DNA of 46,911 bases from Gonium pectorale (Eukaryota; Chlorophyta; Chlorophyceae; Chlamydomonadales; Volvocaceae). Where the stretch lies: contig LSYV01000046.1 in the NCBI GenBank assembly GCA_001584585.1, positions 613,957-660,867 on the forward strand, given 5' to 3'. Within the stretch, counting starts at the first letter, position 1. Every line of letters begins with the position of its first letter. Both the position numbers and the translations under genes were made by a program. The notes below the pieces were generated by a model that worked only from the letters and a program-made list of their open reading frames with translations, had not been told where the DNA came from and did no database searches. Below, piece after piece: positions 32,764 through 46,911 of the stretch.

Positions 32764-33955
32764 TTGGGCCATTTGCTGAGACGCCAGGACGGCGCGGCGC
32801 CGGAGGTGCCGGAGGGGTGTGTGGATGGGGGGGGCCCAAGGGGCGCGGCGCGGCGCCAGACGTGCTGAAGGAAGGGAGGGAGGGGGGCAAGTGGGGGCGC
32901 GGCGCCGTGATGCGCGGGAGCCGACTCGGCACCGCCCGGTGAGCCAGCTCGTGGTGATGGGGAGGGAGGGAGGGAGTTGAGGGAGTGGGGCGTGCTGCGG
33001 CGCGGCCAGCGGCGGGCCCGGCTGTCCCTCGCTCTGATGTCGGGCGATTTGGGGCTTGCGGCGTGGGGCGCTCGTTCACCCCCCGGCGGCGTTGGCCTGC
33101 CGTTGCACCCACCGAGCCAAGCGAGGGGCGGCGCTCACCGAGCGAACCGAGGGGCGGCAGTAGGCGCTTGGGGAGGCAGTGGCGACGCCGGTGCTAGCCG
33201 CGGGGGCTGGCTGGCTGGCTCGGGCACGGATGGACTTATGGCTGCTGGCAGCGGAAGAGGGCGCGGGCGGCCTTGGACGCGGCGCAGATCGCGCAGGATG
33301 GAGCTTTGCGGGCCCGCGAGTATTCAGTATGTGCTACCTGCGCTGCCGTACGTCGTATGCCGTACGTCGGACGATTGTGTGCGGACTGTGTATGCGCGAT
33401 GCCGTGCGCCGCGGCGTGCGTGCTGGCGGCGGCGGCGGCGCGGTGGCGGCGGCGGCGGCCGCCTTGTTGGCGTGCGCGTGAGAGTGGCAGCGGTGCTGCG
33501 GGCGATGTGTGGTGTTCCTACGTAGAGCGATGGGTGTCGTCAGGGGGCTTCTCAGTCAGTCAGTCGGTCAAGGAGTGCAGGCACTCGGCTGCTGCTGCTG
33601 CAACGGCAGGATGCGGCCTCTCGTGCTTTCATGCAGTGCGTGTGCGGTGTGTTGGTGCCGGTCCGCACCGGGTCAGGTCACGCGTGGTTTCATTGGCTCA
33701 TGGCATTGTGGTCCACGGGTGGGATTCTCCGTACGCTCCGTACGAGGAGCGAGGTCGTACGCAAGGGCGCTGCCAAGGGCTGCTATCCACCCACGCCTGC
33801 TGCCCGGCGGCCCACAGAGCCTGAGGCGCCCCGCAGTGCCCCGGTAGGTATGGTAGTGAAACATTCCGGCTCATCCTGGCCGCGTTTCTTCGTTTGGGGG
33901 TGCGGGCACGGGCAGGCTGTCCTTTCCCTGGCCTCGCGGCGCGGACTGACGGCAG

Positions 33956-33960
33956 TGTAA
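33956..33960 (+). terminator. Candidate TGTAA polyadenylation signal of GlyRS
   Basis: First plus-strand TGTAA after the stop codon at 32763, implying a 3' UTR of about 1.2 kb. Confidence 0.45.
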
Positions 33961-34291
33961 TGGACTTCCGCACATCACGCGGCAGGACAAGAATTTGTTG
34001 TGTGGGGAGGGGGGAGTCAGAGGTTAGCCGGCTTTACGGCTGCGTCCAGGCAGGACAGTTACATGACCCAACATCGCACGTCACCTAGCGCTGTACAGCT
34101 GCGCCCTCGGCTCGTACGCCCGCGTGAGGCGCTTGGCAGCCATGGGAGGCTCGGGGTTCAATTAGTTGGATGACATTCCACAAGACATGCCGGTACATAC
34201 GTCACCAGCACTCGTGACCCTGCAGCCTTCTTCCGTGAGGGACGTTGAAGAGGCGGCGGCCGGGCGGCCAGGACGGCCCAACCGTGCCCTC

Positions 34292-34372
34292 GATACAGAT
34301 ACAGATTACAGACTCCCCAGAGGGGCTGCAGGCCACAGGAGCCGATTGGCCCCCGACCCGCCATAGCAGAGT
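34292..34372 (+). repeat. Dispersed repeat family 2, copy 1
   Basis: Starts with a GATACA microsatellite (GATACAGATACAGATTACAG), then CTCCCCAGAGGGGCTGCAGG, CCACAGGAGCC and, at the distal end, CCCGACCCGCCATAGCAGAG. Copies 2 and 3 are at 37265 and 39711. Confidence 0.8.
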
Positions 34373-35571
34373 GGGTGAAACACCCGTGGTCTTAGCCGTG
34401 AGGCCCAGAACACGAAACACAAAGAGCTCAACGTGACACAGACACCAACTTGGCGCTGCAGGTGAGGACACGTATGCAAACTTGGCAATTGCAGAAAAGA
34501 ACCTCGAGCCGGGGGGGGTCGTGTGTGCTTGCGTACAGGCCGGGCCCCCGAATGTAGGGCCAAGGCAGCCAGGACAGAAACGCACGGAGCTCAACATCGC
34601 ACGTAACCTAGCATGGGGCGTTCGTTCAGCGCCCCTGCGCCTGAGGGAACCGCCGCGGCTCCGCTTGTAAATCCAGGTAGCTGGAGGGCGCGTCTGCTGG
34701 CTCGCCCCTAGGAAGCGCTCCGCGTCGATGACCAGGCCCCAAGATGGGTGCGATCCGCATCAGCATCAACAGCGAGCAAAGCGAACAGCGGAGGGAGGAG
34801 ATAGAGCCACTGCTCCATCTCGGCGTGGCAAGTTCCTCAGTTCTCGCCAATGGGAAGCTCGCGCACAGCATTCACGCACGCACGGGACCATTCGACTTGA
34901 AGCCGCAGGTCACCACTGGTCAGGACAGGAGTAACCAACGCCACCAACGCACGTCGCTCGGCGGCTCCTGCATAGGCGAGTGCGACTCACCTGCCGCGAT
35001 ACGAGGCGTCCTTCATCGGTACTCTGCCCGCTGGCATCACTGGCGCGATCGTCTGGTCGACGCCAGTTGGTGGCTTACTTGCGCACTCCATGTATGTATG
35101 AGGGAGCTACGCATCGCACGCATAGATGGAGAGGCTCCAAAGCAAGAGGACCGAGCGTGTGCCGACCTGGGAGTGAAACTACGGAGCACGGAAACTACGG
35201 AGTACGGAGAGTACGGGTTTCTTTTCTCCATCTCGAGATTCTCTACAAACCCACCCCGGCCTAATCGGCCGATGCTCCACAACAAGGCATAGCCTGTGGG
35301 CACCTGTACTGCGGTGACTTGGCGTCTGCTGCGGTCTCCCCTTTGCCTACCCCATCGGACTGCAGTACCACCAGAGAGATAAGCCCTGTAAGTCTCAAGT
35401 GTTCTGCTGGCTGTTCAAAGTGGCAGGATCCTCCACTCCTTGAGCCGTTCGGCAAGCCGGACGGGGGAAGGTGCGGCTACGAACGAGCGAGCGATTTCTC
35501 CCTGCACCAACCACGCCCTCCCCAAACACGTATGCACTTGCAGGGCTCCCGGCACCAGGCCAGCACCGAGC

Positions 35572-37895
35572 ATGATGAGCACGATGCGGCCGCAGCGGCG
35601 GGGGGGCCGTCGCGCTGCGTCGGCTCGCGCGCTTTCGTCGGCGTCCGGGGCGGCGATGCTGCTGGCGCTGATGACCTGCTTCCTACTGGCCCCGCGGTAC
35701 ATGTACGGATGGCCCTGTACGGAAAATGGATTTCCTGGTAGAGCGCCCGCGTACGGACGTGTGATAAGGACGTGCGCGGTCTTGTGCGGCACTGGCAAGC
35801 AAGGGGGCGACTCTGCCTCTCTCAGCCTGCTTGTCCGTTGGATCCAGTGCCCGGGTGGATCCTGAGTCCAAAGCCGTCAGCAGCAGGCGTCCTCGCTTGT
35901 TCCGTAAAACAAGCAAGGAACTCAGGGAAACGACGTTTCCCTGAGTCTCTTGGGAAGGGCCTCAACCTTTCGCTTTGCACCACCTGTTCTTGCTTGCTGC
36001 TGGCGTGCTTGATTGCGTGCAGGGCCAGGAACCTGTTCCGAACCCGCAACTCGGAGGACGGGTTCGAGGCTGCTGCGGCGGTGAGCTCGCTCCCCCGCCC
36101 GGGCCGGGCGGGGCGACCGAGGTACCGGTATGCAAACGACTGACCAGCAACGCATGCATTGCAGCTAAACGGCATACCGGCAGGCCACTGCCGTCCAACA
36201 CGCAGAAGAGCCCAGGCAGGGCGCCTCAGGCGTTAGTTGTCGCCTTGCGCGGCCAACGGTCAATCAACGCCTCCTGGCACAGTCAACAGTCAACGCCTCT
36301 TGGCAGGGTCAACGGCCAACGCTTGGTTTCACGCGAAGCAGGACTCACTGCTCCGGTAATTGCAGTCGCAACCGCTGACGGCGCAGGGGAGCGGAGCGGG
36401 GAGGACACACGTACGGCAGCCAGCGCCTCCACCTACCCCTACCTACCTCTCCCTTTCTGTCCGCTGTGACCGGCCCCCTCAAGCCTCAACCCAACTCGAT
36501 TACTCGAGCAACCCTCTTTGGCCCCCCCCGGGGGGTTCGCGCGCAGGCGGCTGGATCTGGGGCGGCGGCTGCTACATCAGCCGCGCCCCCGCGGCCAACT
36601 GCGGCTGCACCTGCAACTACAAGGGCGCCTGGACGTGCGGCGGCTCGTCCGCCCCTTGCGACACCAGCAAGGCGTTGTGCCGCAGCCCCGACGTCTCCTT
36701 CCAGACCTGCATGATGACCGGCGGCGACTGCAGCGGCTACACCGGCATGAGCTGCGACTGCTCCTACAGGAAGGGCGGCTGCTACATTACCAGGGTGCGA
36801 AAAGGGCGGGGTGCAAAGGGCGGGGTCCGCGTGCGTGGGGCGTGCCTATATAGCTAGTGTCCGCATGCACGCACGGTGAACGGGGGCCGGGCTGGGCGCT
36901 CATGGGTCTAGTAACCGCTGGCCGCCGATGGACTGGTCACTCCGCCGAACGCCACACTCGCTGAGTAGACCTACTCGAAGTCGCACAAGGTAACTACGTT
37001 GCTGCTTTTCCCGGGAGGGGCCTGTCTGCCTGTCTTGTCCGCCTGCCTTGTTCGGTTCCCGGTGCCCTACTGGAAACGTCACACCTTCGGGTGTGTATGA
37101 CCGTGGAGGTAGCCTCCATGTTTCGGCTAATACACAATTGTTTTTGACGCATGCATGCACGCACGCGCTCGCCCGTTCGCTCCACGGTAAGTGGTGCGTG
37201 GGGCGGTGTGCTGCTCGTCCATGCAGTCGGTCGCCCGAATGAAGCGTGTCCGTACGTACATATCCAGATTGCAGATGCAGATTACAGGCTCCCTGGAGGC
37301 GCTGCAGGCCACACGAGCCCCAATATTCGCAATTCGTCCATGGCCCCCCCGGCTTTGACGGACGTGTTACCCGTAACCTGTAACCTGGTTGGCTCCCGAC
37401 CCGCCGCCGTAGCAGAGCATTGCTCGTGCACACGTGCATGCTCGCGCCTAATCACCAGTAATGCATCGTACATACATGCCGTACATACAATACGGCACGT
37501 CAACTGCCGTACGTTCCTCCCTGCCCCCGCGCGCGCCCGCCCGCCCGGCAGCAGTACCACGGCACGCACGCAGCATATATGCATGCTCCCGTCATCCTTG
37601 CGCCTGTCCCATACATTCAAACCCCTCGCTCTCGGCTCTCCATCCACGAGCGCGCTGAATCCTTGGTATATTTACATTGATACATCCGCCTCCCTCCATT
37701 TGCCCCACGCCTCCGTCCGTCCCACGCACGCAGCTGCCGCCCGCCAGCGCCGCCTGCAACTGCAAGTACCGCGGCTTCTGGACCTGCAGCGGCGAGGTGA
37801 CGCGGTGCCGGGACCCCAACTCGCCCTACTGCACCAGCCCGGGCTTCAACCAGCCCACGTGCCAACAGGGCGGCGGCGACTGCGGGGCGTACTGA
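35572..37895 (+). CDS. Cysteine-rich secreted or membrane-anchored protein with two related Cys modules (tentative model)
   Basis: A phase-consistent model has exons 35572-35696, 36023-36080, 36420-36794 and 37734-37895 (about 239 aa). The N-terminus (MMSTMRPQRRGGRRAASARA, then AAMLLALMTCFLLAP) looks like a type II signal-anchor or a signal peptide after a basic stretch. A linker of Pro/Ser follows, then module 1 (GGGCYISRAPAANCGCTCNY, KGAWTC, later TCMMTGGDCSGY) and, across the last intron, module 2 (GGCYITRLPPASAACNCKYR, GFWTC, PTCQQGGGDCGAY, stop). The modules share the pattern GGCYIxR...C.C.Y+G.WTC...C...C...C...GGDC, suggesting disulfide-bonded repeats in an extracellular protein. I do not recognise the family. 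The last two exons are well supported by the repeat match across the splice; the first two rest on phase alone. Intron 3 contains two dispersed repeats. Confidence 0.52.
37062..37126 (+). repeat. Dispersed repeat family 3, copy 2 (UUCG hairpin element)
   Basis: About 65 bp align with 5572-5640. The hairpin at 37080-37095 is CACACC-TTCG-GGTGTG, a C(UUCG)G tetraloop as RNA, and is followed by a second small stem, GGAGGTAGCCTCC. It lies in intron 3 of the Cys-rich gene. Confidence 0.75.
37265..37417 (+). repeat. Dispersed repeat family 2, copy 2, split by about 70 bp
   Basis: 37265-37320 matches copy 1 (CAGATTACAGGCTCCCTGGA, then GCTGCAGGCCACACGAGCC). The distal part of copy 1 recurs at 37391-37417 (GGCTCCCGACCCGCC...GTAGCAGAG). 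About 70 bp absent from copy 1 lie between them. Confidence 0.75.
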
Positions 37896-39885
37896 TGGAT
37901 GTATAGGCAGATGGACGGCGCACGCGGGGCCGCGCCTTAACCCGCCGGGCTTACGTGCAACAGCCTTCCTTTTCGATCCTTTAATTCCCTGGCTTGTCAT
38001 TTCGTCTTTTTATGTGCGGCCGTACGAGTTGATATAGGTCGTACGCCTTAGGAGCGCAGGATGTGCAAAGCAAGTGAAGGCCTCTCCTAGCGTTGTTGGG
38101 AGGCGTCGTCTGTCGTGGGTCTTCTCATCACCTTTCATTCTTTTTGTTGCTCCTAGGTAGGTGCCGTCGTCGTGCGGGTCCAGGCCAGCCGAGGGTGAAG
38201 GGGTGAGGCGACGACTCCAGCGGTCGATCCGTCCGGGCTTGGGGAGCGCAGGTTGTGTGTACCCGGTACGACAGCTTTATGAGGTTGATGTACGATTTTC
38301 GGACACGGGGCCGTCAATCGGTTGGCCTTGGCCGCATGTGTTAATACAGTCACGGCTCCTTGCGCTACGGCGACCACTAGTTGGGGTAATGGAACAGCTG
38401 CTCCGCCAGCTCCCACGCCGCGTCACAGCTCAACCTGGTGGCCACGATGCCCACGGTCGCCATGGTGTACATCAATGCCAAGATCAGCAGCGGGGTGAGC
38501 CAGATCGCGACATGCCGTACGTTGTACGAGAGGTCGTTTGCGTTGCATCGCGTCGTACGCACCTCTCTGTGCACAGCGGGATGAGCGCGCCTGCGTGAGT
38601 GCGTGCGGGGCCGAGGGGCACAGACAGCCAGCAGCCGACAGGCGAGGCGCATCCATCCGACCTGCTTGCCGACCCGTGGGTCGGTAGGTGGAGGCGGAGG
38701 CTCGCGCCCCCCTCATCATCGGTAGTGCGCACTGCCGAGTTGTCCATCCTTCTGGGTTTTGCATGCCGGTCGGTCTGGTCTGTACTACGACACGCGCTCT
38801 GGCACTCCATCCGTTCATGCGCTCCGTCCATACACACGTCGCTGCTGCATCACCACCTACCTGCTGCCCACAAGCAAGCAGCTGCTGGCCGTGCGGACGG
38901 GCCCGACTCGGGCGCCCGCCGTCGGCGTGTGGACCAGCCTGCAGGAGCGAGCGCGACGGCGGCTCCGCCTCCAGGGCCACGCACCCGCGGCATGTGCCAG
39001 GCGCGCGCGGCAGCGGTGGCAGCGGCGTTGCGCCGCATGCGACGTACGAGGGCCTAGTACAGACGCCGATCGCTCGCAGCAGTATTCGTAGCGGCGTCGG
39101 GAATGTGACCACTTGGCCCTCGCGCTGGCCCATGGGCGCAACCGGGGTCCGCATACACCAGCGGATCCTGCACTGTGACGCTCGTGTCGCCCGGGCTCCG
39201 ATCGTCACGTTGCCGATCCGCAGCTCGGCGTTCTTCATTCGGCCGGCGCAGCAGCCGCAACGGTTCCAGGTGACGAGCCGGGCGATGGACGCAGGCGCTT
39301 CCGGGTCCACCGAAAACCACCGAAAACTGCGGGTGGGCGGGGCGCGGGGATGCCGCAGCGGGCGTGCAAACGGACTGTATCAGCGGAGGCCACTGGAGGC
39401 AGCACGCTGGCTACTTTCAACATTTTCTGTATAAACAGCCTCTTGTGGGGCGGACGCAAACCAAAAATGGGGCCCAGAAGAAGGGGTGCCTGAACAAAAA
39501 AAAACAGCCCCTGAAAGGCTCCCCTAGGGAGCGGACGAAACACTCCCACCCGAAGGGCGTCCCTGGACGAAAAACCTTGTCGAGTTTCAAGCTTTTTTTC
39601 GTCCGGCCAATGGAACGCGTCGCCCCGACGGAAGATAGCCAGGCTGGCGAGGCAGCGAGGGCAGCGACGGTTGGGAAGTTAGGTGGCGACCAGGCGACAC
39701 AGCACGTGCGCGGCTCGTGTGGCCTGCAACCCCTCTCTGGGGAGCCTGTAATCTGTATCCGTATCTAGCACACAAATAGATGGGCAAGCAAGCGCGGCAG
39801 GAGTGCACGGCCCAGATCAGTCAACGGGACGCCTGGCTGCGGGACGGCGGCTCTGAGGAGCCGGGCAAAGCCTCCCTCGCCAGCC
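37896..39885. other. Intergenic DNA with transposon debris, no firm gene
   Basis: Downstream of the Cys-rich gene. On the minus strand a short open end at 38500-38377 reads LTPLLILALMYTMATVGIVA, then TRLSCDAAWELAEQLFHYPN and a stop. This could be a terminal exon with one membrane helix, but no upstream exon can be joined and the opposite strand has an equally plausible short frame ending at a GTGAGC donor. A run of A plus several short inverted repeats (39490-39600) looks like noncoding element DNA. Confidence 0.4.
39711..39768 (-). repeat. Dispersed repeat family 2, copy 3 (inverted)
   Basis: The reverse complement reads GATACGGATACAGATTACAG, GCTCCCCAGAGAGGGGTTGC and AGGCCACACGAGCCG, matching copies 1 and 2 in order. 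Confidence 0.8.
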
Positions 39886-40414
39886 CGCACCAGTGCATTC
39901 GCCTCCTGCAGCGGTGCGTTTGCAAACGGTCAACGGTTGCGGTTTTGTGGCGATGCCATTCACACCCCGTGACATTCAGGCCTTCGACGCTGTCATCGCT
40001 CAAACGGCAAAACAGAAGATGCATGCTTCCGTGCACGGGCTGTTCTTCTCCCGGCAAGCGAGTACGGTGCCGGCATTATTGGCTCCCTGCGGCCCGCGTA
40101 TGGCCGGGCGGCTGAACAGACCCTTGCCCCTAAACGACGCAGGCCGCCTGGGCGCCATCACATGCTCCCTGCTTCCGTCCCAGGTGTATCCTGCCGGTGC
40201 TGCGTCAATACACACGCTACGCAAGGATTTCAGCAAGTACAGTACCCTCAAGATGCTGAGTCGGACCCAAGCACACGGTCTGATGGGTCTAAACCTTACG
40301 GGCACAGAGCTTTTTGGACCGGAAGGGTCCGCACCCCACTGTCGGGGCCCTGTAACGATGAGTTATCATTATTATACTGACCCTTACGGGCCACAGCTTT
40401 ACTCCCGAAAGTAG
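39886..40414 (+). mobile_element. Decayed non-LTR (LINE-like) retrotransposon fragment, C-terminal ORF2 region
   Basis: An open frame from about 39893 to the stop at 40412 includes FVAMPFTPRDIQAFDAVIAQ, TAKQKM and NDAGRLGAITCSLLPSQV. From memory, the region after the reverse transcriptase in green-algal LINEs has this layout (a hydrophobic-P-C/F-T-P-xDI--D-I---KxK block followed by N-D-x-GRLG-x-T-x-LL). The fragment lacks the YADD catalytic region and any endonuclease, so it is a relic. Confidence rests on motif resemblance only. Confidence 0.4.
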
Positions 40415-40465
40415 GCCCGAGCGAGTCGTCCAAGCGGTCCTTCCGACACGTCCATCCAAGCCGTG
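40404..40465 (+). repeat. Repeat pair, copy 1 (abuts the LINE-like fragment)
   Basis: CCCGAAAGTAGGCCCGAG followed by GTCGTCCAAGCGGTCC and ACGTCCATCCAAGCCGT; the same order recurs at 40771-40853. Its position at the end of the LINE-like frame suggests an element 3' tail. Confidence 0.7.
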
Positions 40466-40770
40466 GGAGGGGACTCATGTACGAAATGAACGGAAGCATT
40501 GGGCTGGGGTAATGGGGCGTGGTTGCCATCTCAAACCCCACTTCAACCCGAACTCTTTTTCCCCTTCAACGTCTGAGAGTATGGCACATACAGCCTATCG
40601 ATTCGATGCTTGTGGTACGGCCGGTGCAACTGGCAACACGGCACGGAGATGGGCCGGCAGCGTGACCGGCAGGCAGGAGGGTGGGTTGGCTAGGTTGGCT
40701 CGGGGCGGGGGCAGGAAGCCGGGTTGGGGCCCGGGTGGCTGCGGCTGCGAGGGTTGAAAGGCTGCGGGGT

Positions 40771-40853
40771 TCCGAAAGTATGCCCGAGTCCGTCCAAGAG
40801 GTCCGTCCGTCACGTCCGTCCATAAGGTCCAAGCACGTCCAAGCCGTAGTTGA
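40771..40853 (+). repeat. Repeat pair, copy 2
   Basis: CCGAAAGTATGCCCGAG, then CCGTCCAAGAGGTCCGTCC and two further CGTCC-type units (ACGTCCAAGCCGT). It is an expanded version of the copy at 40404. Confidence 0.7.
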
Positions 40854-42076
40854 GTACCTTGTATGTGGGGGCCTGTGCGAGAGGGTGCGGAAGAGAGGCA
40901 TGAGACTGCGCCCAGAGAAAATGCCCAGAGGTATGTGACTGCGCCCAGGGGCATGAACCGGAGCGCCCTGTGCACGGCGTTTAGGAGCTGACGTCCAAGA
41001 TGTACTGCATGAAGCGGGTTGGTTCGGAACCGCTCACGCTTACGCCGAGGCGAGGTTAGGATCGTGTACTGCTGCAAGTTTGCCTGGCTTTTATCGGCCA
41101 AGGCGAGTAGATGTGCAACTGGGGAGTGGTTAGGTTGCAGCGGCGTTGACCAGTTCAAGTACGCTGATTGCACCTTGATAACCAGTCGCCTTGATGCTTG
41201 CGTGGCTTCAAAGCTCTGCGGATGAGAGGGAACGGCAGCAGAGCTGAAGGTGGGAACATACACGGGCATGGTTGCCACAGCGGAGTGCTCAAGTGCATAG
41301 CCTGTAGGTGATCATATATGATTACGCGCTTCGCCTCTCAATCAGGCGAATCGGCCTTCTTCCGTTTTTGAAACAGGCGCTCCGTTTTACGCAGTTTGGC
41401 CTTTCGCGTATGCACATCGCTTCCAGTACTACCTGCCCTGCCATTCAGCGTCCATTATTGCGCGAAGCTGCGCATAAGTAGTCTGCGGAGCTGTCACAGC
41501 GGCGATGCGGCGTTGATGCCTTCCAAGCTGTGGCATGTTGAGGCCTGCAGCTTGAAAGGCGCGTGGCAGGGCCACTGAATCGGCTTCAAAAGGACGCGAC
41601 TTTGTTGTCCAGCCGAAGGCGAGTCTGGAGGCCATCCGTTATGGTGGACCCGCTGTTTAAAGGAAAATTGTCACCACCGTCTTAGCTGCAACATTCAAAT
41701 GCGGCACCCCACACCCCCGCGCCGCATCAGTCCCGACGTCGGGCTCTCACCTATCCCCGACCACCGCACCGCTAGCGCAGTGCTACGCATCCTCGTACGG
41801 CTTTGCTAAGCTCCCTCCAGTTTTGCAGGCCCAGCTTGCATGCGGCCACCATTGTGTCGTCATGCCGACCGTCTTCACTCCGCACCCCGCCCCCTGCTCC
41901 CGAGCTCGCTGCCGCCCCCGCGCCCCTCCGCCAGGGCCCTTTCACCACCCACCACGTCGCCCGAATTGCACAAACCCCGGCCCGGCGCTACCGTCGCTGC
42001 GCCTCCCGCTGCTCGCCCCCTCGCCCCCCTACCAGCTCACGGCTCGGTTTGCCACACCCCGTACGGCAGGCGTCTC
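40854..42076. other. Upstream region of the CDKD-like kinase gene
   Basis: Contains a short direct repeat GACTGCGCCCAG (about 40905 and 40940) and no convincing exon. An upstream in-frame ATG at 41840 would add 79 residues to the kinase, but these are Pro/Ala/Arg-rich and unlike the family; the segment 41860-42076 is pyrimidine-rich 5' UTR-like DNA. Confidence 0.5.

Positions 42077-46911
<4,835 letters not shown>

Larger units (their letters stand above)
32764..35571. other. GlyRS 3' flank and intergenic DNA, no gene seen
   Basis: Between the GlyRS stop and the tentative Cys-rich gene. The first plus-strand TGTAA after GlyRS is at 33956. A copy of dispersed repeat family 2 lies at 34292-34372, and a short ACTACGGAG repeat at about 35178-35215. 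An open frame at 34744-35292 (182 aa) has no compositional or family support and is not called. Confidence 0.55.

Noticed and set aside
34744..35292. Plus-strand open frame of 182 codons
   Set aside because: Codon use lacks the local G/C third-position bias and no motif is recognisable; start context and neighbours give no support.
40595..41278. Minus-strand open frame of 227 codons upstream of the kinase
   Set aside because: Its N-terminal half is unremarkable and the rest runs through the CGTCC repeat and a Pro-rich tract; no family resemblance. A transposon origin is possible but unsupported.
41840..42076. 79-residue N-terminal extension of the kinase from an upstream in-frame ATG
   Set aside because: Pro/Ala/Arg-rich and unlike any CDKD N-terminus; ATG 42077 gives the normal distance to the Gly loop.

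Overview
The window looks like nuclear DNA of a volvocine-type green alga (Chlamydomonas/Volvox relatives). Evidence: GC-rich coding exons with strong G/C third positions, many short GT-AG introns, proteins padded with Ala/Gly/Pro/Gln tracts, TGTAA-type polyadenylation words, and thylakoid proteins with chloroplast transit peptides. Two runs of N (17875-18087 and 31064-31387) are assembly gaps. All gene models were built by hand from splice-site phase and remembered family sequence; no search was run.

Layout. 1-1882 (+): 3' end of a gene with a C-terminal ankyrin region, best matched to SPL1-type SBP-domain transcription factors. 1883-6496: about 4.6 kb of noncoding DNA. 6497-7304 (-): CURT1, a thylakoid-curvature protein (5 exons, 145 aa). 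7305-7577: a 273-bp space between divergent start codons. 7578-12653 (+): TL29/APX4, a lumenal ascorbate-peroxidase-like protein with a twin-arginine signal (8 exons, 359 aa). 12654-15203: convergent 3' flanks, repeat rich. 15204-20997 (-): a DUF676/ROG1-type serine-esterase (lipase) with a membrane segment and a very large low-complexity insert; its 5' exon was not found. 22018-32763 (+): glycyl-tRNA synthetase (19 exons, 691 aa) with an N-terminal WHEP domain. 32764-35571: noncoding. 35572-37895 (+): a small Cys-rich, probably secreted or membrane-anchored protein with two related Cys modules (tentative). 37896-42076: transposon relics and dispersed repeats. 42077->46911 (+): a CDKD/CDK7-type kinase with insertions in the catalytic domain and a C-terminal extension of 400 residues or more that runs off the window.

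The genes do not form a pathway. The only clear functional pairing is CURT1-TL29: two thylakoid proteins read outward from one short promoter. The more unusual signals are: a dispersed repeat family with at least five copies, all in introns; two GC-AG introns supported by reading frame; an 86-bp tandem duplication across a GlyRS exon-intron boundary that copies the splice donor; four diverged helical repeats in the lipase insert; and two further dispersed repeat families, one carrying a UUCG-type hairpin. No CRISPR array, prokaryotic operon or obvious new defence system is visible.
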